From positions 38,565-102,564 of the forward strand of contig JAGVSM010002394.1 of the NCBI GenBank assembly GCA_022494885.1: a DNA stretch of 64,000 nucleotides. Direction: 5' to 3'. The notes under the pieces are model-generated. The model saw only the letters and a program-made list of their open reading frames with translations. It searched no databases and had not been told where the DNA came from. Source of the stretch: Micrasema longulum. Its lineage: Eukaryota; Arthropoda; Insecta; Trichoptera; Brachycentridae. Numbering within the stretch: position 1 is the stretch's first letter; each line of letters begins with the position of its first letter. The position numbers were made by a program, and so were the translations under genes. Shown here in pieces: positions 42,366 through 52,504 of the stretch.

Positions 42366-42660
42366 TTAAAAATAAAATAAAATAAAATAAAATAAAATAA
42401 AATAAAATAAAATAAAATAAAATAAAATAAAATAAAATAAAATAAAATAAAATAAAATGAAATGAAATGAAATGAAATAAAATAAAATAAAATAAAATAA
42501 AATAAAATAAAATAAAATAAAATAAAATAAAATAAAATAAAATAAAATAAAATAAAGTAAAGTAAAGTAAAATAAAATAAAATAAAATAAAATAAAATAA
42601 AATAAAATAAAGTAAAGTAAAGTAAAATAAAATAAAATAAAATAAAATAAAATAAAATAG
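42366..42660. repeat. (TAAAA)n pentanucleotide array
   Basis: About 58 pentamers with short interspersed GAAAT and AAAGT runs (42448-42477, 42555-42570, 42610-42625). Long minus-strand frames made of FYFIL repeats are artefacts. Probably grew from the SINE's A-rich tail. Confidence 0.95.
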
Positions 42661-42874
42661 AAAAAAACACACCTGAGGACTTAAGTCTCCTTGGCAATGC
42701 TCACGATTGAACGATTGAGGACCGTTTTTTCAAAACTCGAAATTCTCTTGAAAGGTAGTTTTTGAGGAAAGGGGTTTTTGTGATTCGCCTCAAATCGCGC
42801 TAACAGTCTTTGTTATAAAAAATACGCCTCGCTACTGAGCCCGAAGGTAATCTAATTTATAATGTACCAGGTTT

Positions 42875-43810
42875 TATCCACCGTGGCTTCGCTCACATTG
42901 TATTAGGGAGAAAGTAGTAAGGTAATTAATTGGTTCTGTCGGTTATCAATAAGAATTTTCCTGATAGAATAATGTATTTTTTGAGATTAAAAGTAGCTTG
43001 TATCGATTGCCGATCTTCTATTCTTATTCTTAGAGGCGGGGGTCAGTGCTATGCAAGCTCCTGTCCTTCACCATAGTTGCTGCTTAAAAATATAGAACCA
43101 TCACGACATGCATTTAAATAAGCTATTAAAATATCTTTTTCTTCTTCTTTTCCACATCCGCTCCTAACTGAAGCATGTGGACATCACCAGTTGTCTCCAG
43201 GAGACCCTATCGCCAGCTAGCATTTTTGCCTCTTCCCACGTCAATCCAGCGTCCCTTAATTCCGCCGAATAAAGTCTAAAGATCGTTATTGACGGCCTTC
43301 CAAGACGGCGTGGGCCTCAAGTTCAAAGAAGAGGCAACTTGGGTTAAGCCAGGTCCACCGCCGCATTATCAAGACCCTTGTTATAGGAGGCTGCTGCGTC
43401 CGTTCTCGGACTTCAATGTTAGTTATAAAATTATTGAATTTATTATTATTTTAGTGTTACCAAAAATCTAATAAAAAGAAATAAATTGATAGAAATTATA
43501 AAAAAAATAAAGAAAGTATCTGATTGAGATTCACGAAAAACAAATGCTGTTTGTAAGCATTCAAAAACAAACTTTTATTATACACTAAAAAACAACATCT
43601 TTCCATTTTTTTGCAAATGCATTCTAATCGAATGCAACCCTGGTAGATCGATGAATAAAACAATTATGCTCCTAACTTTTTTTACAAATTCGATTGAAGA
43701 TTTTAATATCTACGAACACGCACAGCGCAAAGATCTACATTTATCCGAAAACCGCACGTAAATCGGTTAAGCCGTTTAGGAGTACGGCGACATCCTACGT
43801 ACAGAGGAGT
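42875..43810 (+). repeat. arthropod interspersed repeat with LINE insertion
   Basis: The start (GTGGCTTCGCTCAC, TCCTGATAGAATAATG, AAAAGTAGCTTGTATCG) matches 1725-1875. The end 43500-43810 (GAATGCAACCCTGGTAGATC, ATCTACGAACACGCACAGCG, AAATCGGTTAAGCCGTTTAG) matches 27550-27860. Between lies a LINE fragment. Confidence 0.55.
43143..43312 (-). pseudogene. LINE extreme C-terminal fragment
   Basis: One minus-strand frame reads GPRRLGRPSITIF, then SAELRDAGLTWEEAKML and DRVSWRQLVMSTCFS before a stop. The GRP block followed by DLxxAGLTWEEA...DRxxWRxLV is a LINE polymerase C-terminus of the RTE/I-like type. Confidence 0.65.
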
Positions 43811-44609
43811 TATATATATGAAGATATAAGTTATTTCATCATCAATAATTTAACTAATTCTGCACGATATAATCATCTTGGCATCCCTTTCTGAATCCTA
43901 TCCCTGTCTCAGATTTGCACTCCCGTCTGGATTCAGGAAATTATACGTTTTGTCAGTCCTTATTTTCGATGGTTCCTGGAGTCTCATAAGCCCGTCTTAC
44001 TCCTGTATGGGCACAAAGTTACCTTGTTCGAGTCTTAATTCAATTGTGGTTCCTTGTTAGCGTTAATTCTGTTTCAGCCTCTAACGGACGTCAAAATTAA
44101 CGGAGCAGTGTTAAAGTTAAAATTCCCATATGGTGGAATAATGTAGGTGTGATTTATGATGTCATTAGGTGCACTTACGGGGTTCCCTTTTTGTAAGAAT
44201 GATCCAACTTCATGTGGAGGCCGATAAGTAACAGTGAACCAACCCAATGTTAACAAAGGTTTATTCTTATAGTCCTTAAAATAAAGCTTGATTAAAGTGA
44301 CAGCTGTCAAACTAATGTCATTTGTGATGGGAAATTACTGATCACTGATCACTGATCAAATCGATTTTATCCGTTTTTTCATGCAAACATGAAACTCTTG
44401 TTTCCAAAAATTGATATAAAAACGCAAAAACTAGCCTATTTTGGTGTGTTTGACACAAATATTTACCAAAAAATAAGACATTTATACTTTTTTCATGAAC
44501 AATATCAAATGAATTATTTTTTTTATTTGATCAATTTACATTGATCAATTTGTTCCATCTCTAACGTTTTTGCCAAATGATGTAACCTTGTTAGAACGTC
44601 GTTAATAAT
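43811..44609. other. no recognised gene
   Basis: A 78-codon minus-strand frame (44074-44310) has no recognised domain; the sequence there (AATAAACCTTTGTTAAC) may be part of an LTR or UTR. The rest is AT-rich with TGATCACTGATCACTGATC at 44338-44356. Confidence 0.35.
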
Positions 44610-44622
44610 TAGGTTTATTTTA

Positions 44623-44758
44623 ACAATGTTTGATTATGTCCAAATGCTTGCAGACTGGATGGATTTCCTCCCTAGGGAGTTGTTCATATTTAAATTTATA
44701 ACTCCCTAGGGAGGAAATCCATCCAGTCTGCAAGCATTTGGACATAATCAAACATTGT
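44623..44758. repeat. perfect 59-bp inverted repeat
   Basis: 44623-44681 and 44700-44758 are exact reverse complements with an 18-nt spacer. The arm is the FB X end. Confidence 0.95.
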
Positions 44759-44930
44759 TGAATTACTACCTGGTAAAAGAAGAAGTATAAAAATTGAAAA
44801 ATTGTTGTTCATATTTAAATTTTATAACTCCCTAGGGAGGAAATCCATCCAGTCTGCAAGCATTTGGACATAATCAAACATTGTTGAATTACTACCTGGT
44901 AAAAGAAGAAGTATAAAAATTGAAAAATTG
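44681..44930. repeat. two direct ~125-bp units
   Basis: 44681-44805 and 44806-44930 are almost identical (one extra T in the second) and contain CTCCCTAGGGAGG, the inverse X end and CCTGGTAAAAGAAGAAG. Confidence 0.9.
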
Positions 44931-45198
44931 TTTTCAGGCGTTGCCTAGTAGGTGATTTGGTTCAGCCGGATGAATCTCACCCACGTGATAAAGGTTTCAG
45001 CTCTTTTACTTCACAAAAGTCAACAGATGGAAGAGTTGAGGAAATGTGGATGTTCAAACATGGGCAGAATGGTGAATGTTACAGCGTGTATTAATTTAAA
45101 CCAGCCACGACAGGTCATAAGCCTGTAAATGCCTGGACTCCAAATTTCTTCTAAAACTTTTTCCCTCTGTTGAAATAAATTTAAATAGGTTTATTTTA

Positions 45199-45523
45199 GT
45201 TTTTTTTAGTTTTAAAGCTGATTTTATATATTTATGTTGATTTATGTGTCAAGCATTGTATTAAAAAAATAAATAAGCACGCCAGATACAAATGATTTTT
45301 CGTGTGTCAATATAAATAACTCCTTAGACGTTACTACAAAGTTATGTCGTCACCTTTTCTGACAAATATCATTCTAATCAAGCTATATTTTAAGTTATTA
45401 TGAAAATAAAACTTCGTTATTAGTGTTGCACAATTTTTTATTTTTTTTCAAGAACTCTACTTTAGTTTCAAGAGAGCACTCCTCCCATCGACGGGTGATA
45501 TAAAACTAATATAGTAAAGTATA
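45199..45523. other. no recognisable gene
   Basis: Unassigned AT-rich sequence. Confidence 0.35.
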
Positions 45524-46395
45524 TAAGATGTGGAAGATCTTTCTAGTTTTCGCCCTATTTCAAATCTTCCCATCGTATCAAAAATACTAGAAAAAATAGT
45601 TTCTCATAGGCGGCTCGTTAACTTTATCGAGCGGAATTCTTTATTTTCGGTAAGGCAATCGGCATACCGACGTTTTCATTCCACGAAGACGGGAGTGATA
45701 AGAGTACTGTCTGACATTATAACGGCGGTGGACTCTGGTAATCTGGTGTTGATGGCTCTTCTGGACATGAGTGCTGCATTCGATACTGTAGACCATAATA
45801 TTTTGCTTGAACGTCTGCAAAATTTTGCCGGTTGATGCCGTCCGTCAATTAATAAATGCGTTTGTAGTGTCTAGAGTCGATTATTGTAATGGTATCTATG
45901 CAGGTCTACCAATGAACAAAATGACTCGCCTACAATCTGTATTGAATACCGCAGCGAGACTTATTTTCGGAATCTCTAAGTTCAGTCATATCACTCCACT
46001 ACTTCGGGAACTACACTGGCTACGTTTTCTACAGAGGGTCGAATACAAACTCTGTTGGCTTATGTATAAGTCACTGCACAACTCGGCTCCGGAATATCTA
46101 AGGGAACTATGCATTCCGGATGAACTAGCTGACAGGCGTCTCACGCTTAGATCAGCTACGTCTACGGCGAGAGAAAAAGTTATTATACCTCTACGCAAAC
46201 AGCGCACTAAATTTAGTGAACGCGCATTTGTGGTCGCAGGCCATATGGCGTGGAATGCTCTCCTAGCAGAGGTGCGAGGTTGTGAAAGTGAAGTGATGTT
46301 TCGGAAAAAAACTTAAAACCCACTTGTTCTCTCAATCATTTGAATAAATCCGTAGCATGTGACAACAAAATAAATTGTTTTAATTAAATTATTAT
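45524..46395 (+). pseudogene. LINE-E (L2-like) with RT catalytic core deleted
   Basis: 45530-45820 encodes LSSFRPISNLPIVSKILEKI, RQSAYRRFHSTKTGVIRV and LVLMALLDMSAAFDTVDHNI: RT motifs up to A, including the first catalytic Asp in DMSAAFDTVDH. The sequence then jumps at about 45822 to the post-catalytic region: VRQLINAFVVSRVDYCNGI, LQSVLNTAARLIFG, HITPLLRELHWL, SERAFVVAGHMAWNALL. Motifs B and C (SxGxPQG, Y/FADD) are missing and the frame changes. Domain order is that of L2/CR1 elements. The 5' part is also missing. Confidence 0.85.
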
Positions 46396-47257
46396 TAATA
46401 AAAAGATAAACATAAATTAGATGAAAACAAAAATTTATTTATAAGGTTTATGAAACTTAACCATTTATTTATTTACATACAAGTAGTTTATTATACATTA
46501 CTTGAGACATAAGTCCTAACTCCATACAACTGTGTTGAGATGGGACGAGCAATTGTTGACACAGACACATTAGTGTAACACCATAAATATAAGAACAGAA
46601 ACACAAAAAAAAAAAAAATACGTATATATGGCACATCAATATGGTTTACAGTAAACTCAAACATTCGGATAACTAAATTAAAGACTCTTCACCCATTACT
46701 CTATTACTAAAGATGCTTTGTCATATATGTTGAAAGACGGCTAAATCATAATCTTATTTTGACGTCTGTTTTAGACGGTTAAATATAATATGTAAGGAAA
46801 GTCTGGAAAAAAAAGCTTTTTGTACAAACACAATATGGCGAAAAAAAAATTCTAGAGAAACAAATATTCAATTCATCTACTGACGCAGGAGTTATGTTTT
46901 TAAACTAAAGTCTGATTTTTCAGAGACTTGAAACTTTAAAATTGCTCTTATAAATCTATAAATAGTGACATATAATACTTAGACATATTAGACTGCTTGT
47001 TCTACGTATCAATAAAGGAACGGCAGTGCACTTAACCTGTTTTGGTCCAAAGGTTTAAGTGCTAAAACCAGCTTAAGCGTATTTCAAGAGTTTGAAATCT
47101 GCCACAAGCTTCCCCTCGCAGTGTAGTACATAGTTAGGCCCTACCAGTGGCGTCTTTGATACCATATTTCTGGTGAAGCTCAGATTCAGAGATAATATTG
47201 AGTTTACCATACTCCAATCCCACAATATACTTCTATCCATACCAACCGAAAAATAAA
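46396..47257. other. no recognised gene; LINE-type 3' UTR at 46455-46700
   Basis: ATTTATTTATTTACATACAAG at 46464 and TGTGTTGAGATGGGACG at 46530 resemble the UTR at 13925-14035 (minus strand). The rest is unassigned. Confidence 0.4.
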
Positions 47258-47330
47258 ATTTCGGTTATTTGTTAAGCGCCTCTATCGTGAAAAATCACTT
47301 CAAGGGCACTGGCATTCAATAATAGTTATT
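47258..47330 (-). mobile_element. LINE-E 3' UTR tail
   Basis: TTAAGCGCCTCTATCGTG and CACTTCAAGGGCACTGGCA is a diverged inverse copy of the hairpin end. Confidence 0.5.
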
Positions 47331-47650
47331 GTCAATAGCAGTTACTGGCTTTTTATAAGTAGGTATTTATTTATTTATATACGGCATTTCTGCCATTCAC
47401 ATATACGTGGCATAAAGAGTGCTTAAAAATAAAATATAAAAAAATCGAGTATGATATATTAATATACTCGTATTATACATATTATAAATTACTTGAAATA
47501 CATACATATTTCAAAGAAATTATACAATATAACAAAAAAAAATTGATCAATCAAATTATAACTATGTATATATGAAATGTATATTTAAAAGTTTTATATA
47601 ATACTTAAAAATCAAAAGCACGTACTGCGTGTTATTTTATCATATGTTCG
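47331..47650. other. probable minus-strand LINE 3' UTR
   Basis: GTATTTATTTATTTATATACGGC at 47363 looks like a LINE tail; no coding block. Confidence 0.4.
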
Positions 47651-47955
47651 TTCACGATGATCAGTATGGGCAAGAATACATTTTAGCATATTGAAAAAAA
47701 TATTTAGAACAGAGAAATTTTTTTTAAATAAAATATTTGAAAAAACAAATGGTTGCTTACTTCTGCAGGGGAAAAGTGAAGGGAGCGCGGCGCAGTATCA
47801 GACTCCCCCCTTCCCCACCTCGTTTCACCCCTGCAGAATTAAAAAACAACCATTTGCTTTTTTTGATATTTTAAAAAAAGTATTTTGTTCGTTCTAATTT
47901 TTTTTTTAATGTGTCAATATATCTTCTTGCTCATACTGATCATCGTGGTTTCGGA
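47651..47955. mobile_element. foldback miniature element (~300 bp)
   Basis: CACGATGATCAGTATGGGCA near 47656 pairs with its inverse near 47932-47951. Inner arms AAACAAATGGTTG, CTTCTGCAGGGG pair with CCCCTGCAGAA, CAACCATTTG. The centre is GC-richer (GGGAGCGCGGCGCAG). No gene. Confidence 0.7.
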
Positions 47956-48417
47956 GGTAACAGGGTTTAATGAACACCCTGTATATTATTTTACTATCGT
48001 GAATAATAATAAAGTTAGTGCTTCAAATTAAAATTTTATTTCGTATTTCCTTTTCTAAAATTAGTGACGTCCTGACGAAACTAGAAGAAAATTCGGTAAG
48101 TGGTTATTTGTAAATATTTCCTTAAATTAATTTAACGTAGTTATGCAGAAAGCAGCCAGTCCACAATTTAAAAAAATATATATATATTGCAATAATCGGA
48201 TGCAGTAAGGTCAATTTTATGCTCTGCTAAAAACAGCCAGGCCGCTTTCATACAAAAAACTGTAATAATCACCCTCTGAAAATATTGTCGATCACAAAAC
48301 CGCCATTTCACGATTTGCTGAAAACACACACAGCTCTAGAAAAATCCTGCGGTGCTTTAAAACTACTACTAAAACTGGTCAAATACGTAATTAGTTACTT
48401 GTTTGTAGGGTCAAAGC
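47956..48417. other. spacer with hammerhead-like trace at 48067
   Basis: CTGACGA at 48071, GAAGAAAATTCGGTAAGTGG, matches the 17.45-kb motif with the stem II region shortened. CACCCTGTATATTA at 47978 is a phrase common at insect repeat ends. Confidence 0.35.
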
Positions 48418-49668
48418 ACCAGTAAATGACTATTATTGGTAACAAAACACAATATAATAAGAATTGCTACATGTGTCCAGTCAAAAATCTTTTAACACTA
48501 GAAACTATGACAAAAGCAGTAGGCGGACACTTCTTTTTGTAAGAAACAAATTATCAGTTTTGAACTGTGTGTTGTCAAAAGGTAATAGTGCGTCTTCCCG
48601 TTATTGTTCTGAGATTGATAGTATTTTTATTAGGAAAGGTGTGGTAAGTGTTTTATTCGATGCTATTTCTTATTTTATTTATTTATTTTTATTTTATTTA
48701 TTTGGATAACCAACAGCTATAATTATATCATATTTATATAACAAAACAAATAACAAATAAGCCAATTACAGGTTTTCACAAGTAGCATCACAGTAAGTTA
48801 AAAAAGATTCTCGAACATAAAATGAATTGTAATTAAATGTAAATTTAAAAGAATAAAGATTATTTTCAAATAAATCTATGTTAAATGATTTATTTAGTAC
48901 ATTAAAATTATTAAAAGTTCGCCATAAATATGAATTTTGCCTATAATTAGATGAAACAAGAGGTGTGTGAAGAAGAGGGTTATTTCTTAAAACTTTGGAA
49001 GGAACATTGATAGAAAGTTTGCAAAGTAGTTCAGGACAGTCAATTGAACCAGAGGCAATTTTCAGTAAATAAATTATATCCGCTATTTCACGAAGTTTTT
49101 GCAGAGGCAGTAAGTGATGTTTTTTACATATATGAATATACTGGTCAGATTTAAACTCAAGTTTCAACCGGAAACACATGAACTTTACGAATTTTTTTGA
49201 ATATTTTCAATGCGTGATATCTGCACATTGTACATAGGATTCCATATTTGTGATGCATATTCTAAGTTGCTTCGCACTAATGTACAGTAAAGGATTTTAA
49301 GTGTCTTTGCCATAGTGAACGACGTAGAGCTACGCGTAACAAAGCCAAGCGCACGCGATGCAATTCTTTTATCCATATTCTAATGTGTTAAGGCGTTTTA
49401 TAATGTTCTGATGTATTTTAATCTGAGTATTATTTTTACTGGGGTAGTAGTGTTCATTCACTGGTGATTCTGCTTTTTTTTTTTAGAGTAATAATAATTA
49501 TAATTGTAATACTCGTATTTAAATAGAAAAGTAAAAGTACCAAGAAAAATAATTGTGTTTTTTATTGTTTTCTTTTATTTTGTACGCTGAAATAATGAAG
49601 TTTATACCTTTAATGTGGATTTCACTACAAGCTGAACCTTAAACGGTCATTTATTGGTGCTTTGACCC
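48418..49668. mobile_element. TA-flanked TIR DNA element, copy 2
   Basis: GGGTCAAAGCACCA ... TGGTGCTTTGACCC with flanking TA on each side, opposite orientation to 2210-3598. The region 48440-48665 matches 3525-2505 of copy 1 once LINE-E is removed from that copy. It carries its own LINE insertion. No transposase. Confidence 0.8.
48668..49378 (-). pseudogene. LINE-A 3' fragment nested in TIR element
   Basis: Minus-strand frames 49376-49185 and 49179-48766 encode SRALGFVTRSSTSFTMAKTL, NLEYASQIWNPMYNVQISRI, then FRLKLEFKSDQYIHICKKHH and KVLRNNPLLHTPLVSSNYRQ, ending ESFLTYCDATCENL. They are almost identical to the LINE-A ORF2 end at 63.5-64.0 kb. One A is missing in an A-run near 49190, which breaks the frame. 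It supplies the ORF2 C-terminus and 3' tail that the main copy loses at the window edge. Confidence 0.9.
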
Positions 49669-50065
49669 TAATATATAAAAAAACTAATGTATTAATTGTT
49701 TATAATTTGTCAAAGTCAAAAAAATTTAACTGTTGTGTAGATTTGATTATTCACTATTTTCACAAACGTGCTATTATCTCAGTTTCACTTTTCTATGGCT
49801 GGCTACTTTATGCATAACTGCGTTCAATTATTTTTTTATTTATTAATGGACACTGTCCATGTATACAATTTATAGGGTTTAAATACTACAGTAAAAGAAT
49901 AGCTTAAAACATTTTTAAAAAGAAGAAAAGAAGCATTGACAAACAAAAGGGACATCGACACAAGATCTAGACTATTTATTTAGTGCTCGTTTAAATCGTT
50001 GTTAACTTAAACCAAAAAGTCCAGATCTTGTCTCGAGTTAACAATACGACAAATAATAATTATTA
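49669..50065. other. no recognised gene
   Basis: 49830-49900 (TTTTTTTATTTATTAATGGAC) looks like a minus-strand LINE tail. Confidence 0.35.
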
Positions 50066-51172
50066 CTCTAGAGTCCCGATACGGACGTCTACTGAAGCAA
50101 TATTCCACAAATCACACCAAAACAATTATACGCTAAAACAATACTCACTTACAGATTCAAAAACTACTCTTACTCAAATGAAAGACATAACCCCTACAAT
50201 ACATCACAAATAATAATATAATCACTAGATCCTCAACACAGAGACAACTTAAACAAATACAAACTAATACCACTTTCGGACAAAGGGATTTTTGAGTATT
50301 ATTCAATTAAAATCTATAACCTACTTCCATTATCTATTTAAACAATTAGTAACGAGAAAATGTTTAAAAAGGCTATAAAAATGGATAGTAGAGCTAGGTA
50401 GAAGTAAAATGGATTGTCTCATTCGCCCAAGCCAATATTGAATCAATCGCTCCACAAGTGTATAGCTTATGTTAGGTTTTCGTTATTTTCATTATGCGTT
50501 TTGTAATATAAATAATATAGATGTTCATATCGCGTTTTTAAAACTGTGAATATTTTGTTAATTATCTCTGTTTAATAAGTTAGTCTTCTTTGTTTATTTT
50601 CTAATGTAAAAACATTTCAAAAAAGTATATTGTTAAGTGTCCTCGGCACGGGTCCAATATTGAATCAACCGCTCCACAAGTGTATAGCTTATGTTAGGTT
50701 TCGCTATTTGCATTACGCGTTTTGTAATATAAAATAATATAGATGTTCATATCGTAGTTTTAAAACTGTGAATATTTTGTTAATTATCTCTGTTTAATAA
50801 AGTTAGTCTTCTTTGTTTATTTTCTAATGTAAAAACATTTCAAAAAAGTATATTGTTAAGTGTCTTCAGCACGGGTCCAATATTGAATCAACCGCTCCAC
50901 AAGTATAGCTTATGTTAGGTTTTCGTTATTTGCATTACGCGTTTTGTAATATAAATAATATAGATGTTCACACCGCGTTTTTAAAACTGAGAATATTTTG
51001 TTTTTTATCTCTGTTAAATAAGTTAGTCTTCTTTGTTTATTTTCTAAGGTAAAAACATTTCAAAAAAGTATATTGTTAAATGTCTTCAGCACGGGTTACC
51101 CTGGGGTGAGGCCACATTATTTTCATTATTAATTATAGTTGGTAAGAGAAAAATATGAATAAATAAATAAAT
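50066..51172 (+). mobile_element. LINE-F 3' end with three 222-bp UTR repeats
   Basis: Begins RVPIRTSTEAIFHKS (compare RVPIQTSTEEIFHKS at 15.45 kb), then in broken frames the RQLKQIQTNTTFGQRDF block and KMFKKAIKMDSRAR before a stop. The 3' UTR contains three direct units at 50434, 50656 and 50879 (222, 223 and about 220 bp), each ending TCTTCAGCACGGG-like. It then ends with a (GAATAAATAAATAAATAAG) tail. Confidence 0.8.
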
Positions 51173-51424
51173 AAGGTACCTACTTAAATATGAGTGCAAC
51201 TAGTTTGCTAAACGCATCACCATAACATGAAATTTGATATTATATAATTCCATCAATGGCGTCTATTTGCGCTGTAGGTAACGCTACACCATGAACACGA
51301 GGATGCATGTAGCACAGGTAGAAATTTAATACGTGTATATTGTTTATAAACCCATTGTTTCTGAAACACCTAGTATCATCTCGTCGTTGTTGAAATCTGA
51401 AAACTGCCCATGTGAAAAAAATCT

Positions 51425-51625
51425 TTTTGAACGCATTGCAAAAGTGATGGAGAAAATTATTAAGAAGAGATAATGGAAGTCATTTACAAGGCATTTACAA
51501 CAGGGCTTTTGACCTGTTATTGGCTGGTTCATAAGGCCAATTTCCACACTGTTTAACATTCACCATTATGTATCACTCAAATTTGGGTGCTTTGCCGAGA
51601 AAAAAACTATTCTGTCTATGTTTAA
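51425..51625 (+). repeat. FB fragment with small insertion
   Basis: AACAGGGCTTTTGACCTG, TATTGGCTGGTT, TAACATTCACCATT, then about 40 bp of other sequence, then ATTCTGTCTATGTTTAAAC. Confidence 0.6.
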
Positions 51626-52365
51626 ACGACAATGTAATGGCACTGTATGACATCACTAACACTATTTCAAACATCATAAACTTTTCTGCTCACACAAATT
51701 TAAAACTTACATTTAATCATGAAATTCACAACTTTAATACACGACATGCAAAAAATCTTCACATTTCTAAATTTTGTTCCACGAAGTTCGGCAAAAGGTC
51801 TCTGGAATACATTGGTCGTATACAATTTAATAAACTGCCTGATGACCTTAAAAATGAAATGTCGAGTGGTAAATCTCAAAGACCAGAAATGAAGACCTAT
51901 TTCTTGAATCTTTTTGAAAGTGATAGTTTTTAGCTCAGTTTCTGTGAATAGTCTATATATTGTGTTTTAGGTTTAAATGTTTTTCTTTTCTTTTTTTAAT
52001 ATTAAGTTCACAGAATGTTTAAATGTTTTTATTTTCTTTTTTAATATTAATTTCACAGAATGTTTAAATGTTTTTCTTTTCTTTTTTAATATTAAGTTCA
52101 CAGATTGTTTGAATGTTTTTATTTTCTTCTTTAATATTAAGTTCACAGATTGTTTAAATGTTTTCTTTCCTTTTTTAATATTAAGTTCATAGATTGTTAA
52201 AATTTGTTAAAATTTTTATTGTTTAAATGTATACTATGTATTGTTACAAGAAATGTACTATTTTTTTTATGTACCGTCCCAAATGAGTTTTCTCGTACAA
52301 CTCCTGGGAATATAATATCATGATATTCATGTCTTATATGTTTTATTAATAAATAAAAAATAAAA
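51626..52365 (+). pseudogene. LINE-H 3' fragment, copy 2, with minisatellite
   Basis: The plus strand encodes VMALYDITNTISNIINFSAH, FNTRHAKNLHISKFCSTKFG and QFNKLPDDLKNEM, parallel to 32.94-33.24 kb, with the stop at 51931-51933. The 3' UTR carries five tandem ~43-bp units (51968-52200) that are single in copy 1, then TGTACCGTCCCAAATGAG. Confidence 0.8.
51968..52200. repeat. minisatellite, ~5 units of ~43 bp
   Basis: Units read TTTAAATGTTTTT(C/A)TTTTC, TTTTTTAATATTAAGTTCAC, AGAATG. A frame of repeated FFFNIKFT peptide is an artefact. Confidence 0.9.
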
Positions 52366-52409
52366 AAATGTTTCTAAATGTTATTAAATATTTGTATAAA
52401 ACCACATAT

Positions 52410-52470
52410 AGACTTTACTATGTCTACTGATTTTGAGACGAACCCGTCTCTTCTTCAGGATACCAATTAA
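52410..52470 (-). ncRNA. hammerhead-like motif
   Basis: Minus-strand CTGAAGA, perfect 5-bp stem II GAGAC...GTCTC, then AAAA (expected GAAA) and TCAGTAGACATA, parallel to the 17.45-kb locus. One core base is changed. Confidence 0.4.
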
Positions 52471-52504
52471 ACCAGCTTGCAAAACCCATTACACACCTTC
52501 ACCA

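Larger units (their letters stand above)
44610..45198 (-). mobile_element. FB-A element with 13-bp target duplication
   Basis: TAGGTTTATTTTA at 44610-44622 and 45186-45198 brackets an element with X end ACAATGTTTGATTATG (44623) and Y end AATAAATTTAAA (45185). These are the same termini as the 9.1-kb copy. Inside: a perfect 59-bp inverted repeat at the left, two direct 125-bp units, then an inverse-orientation core (AGGCGTTGCCTAGTAGGTG, GGAAGAGTTGAGGAAATG) and arm. Confidence 0.85.

Noticed and set aside
42350..42697. 115-residue FYFIL-rich frame
   Set aside because: It is a translation of the (TAAAA)n array.
44945..45090. The inverse FB core reads as a peptide (KGFSSFTSQKSTDG, then WMFKHGQNGECYTVC) in several copies
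   Set aside because: Between copies the changes are mostly amino-acid-changing or create stops (TGG to TAG, AAG to ACA), with no excess of silent changes. It behaves as non-coding sequence.
50434..51095. Centromeric-type satellite
   Set aside because: Only three units, and they sit in a LINE-F 3' UTR with the LINE's tail at the end.
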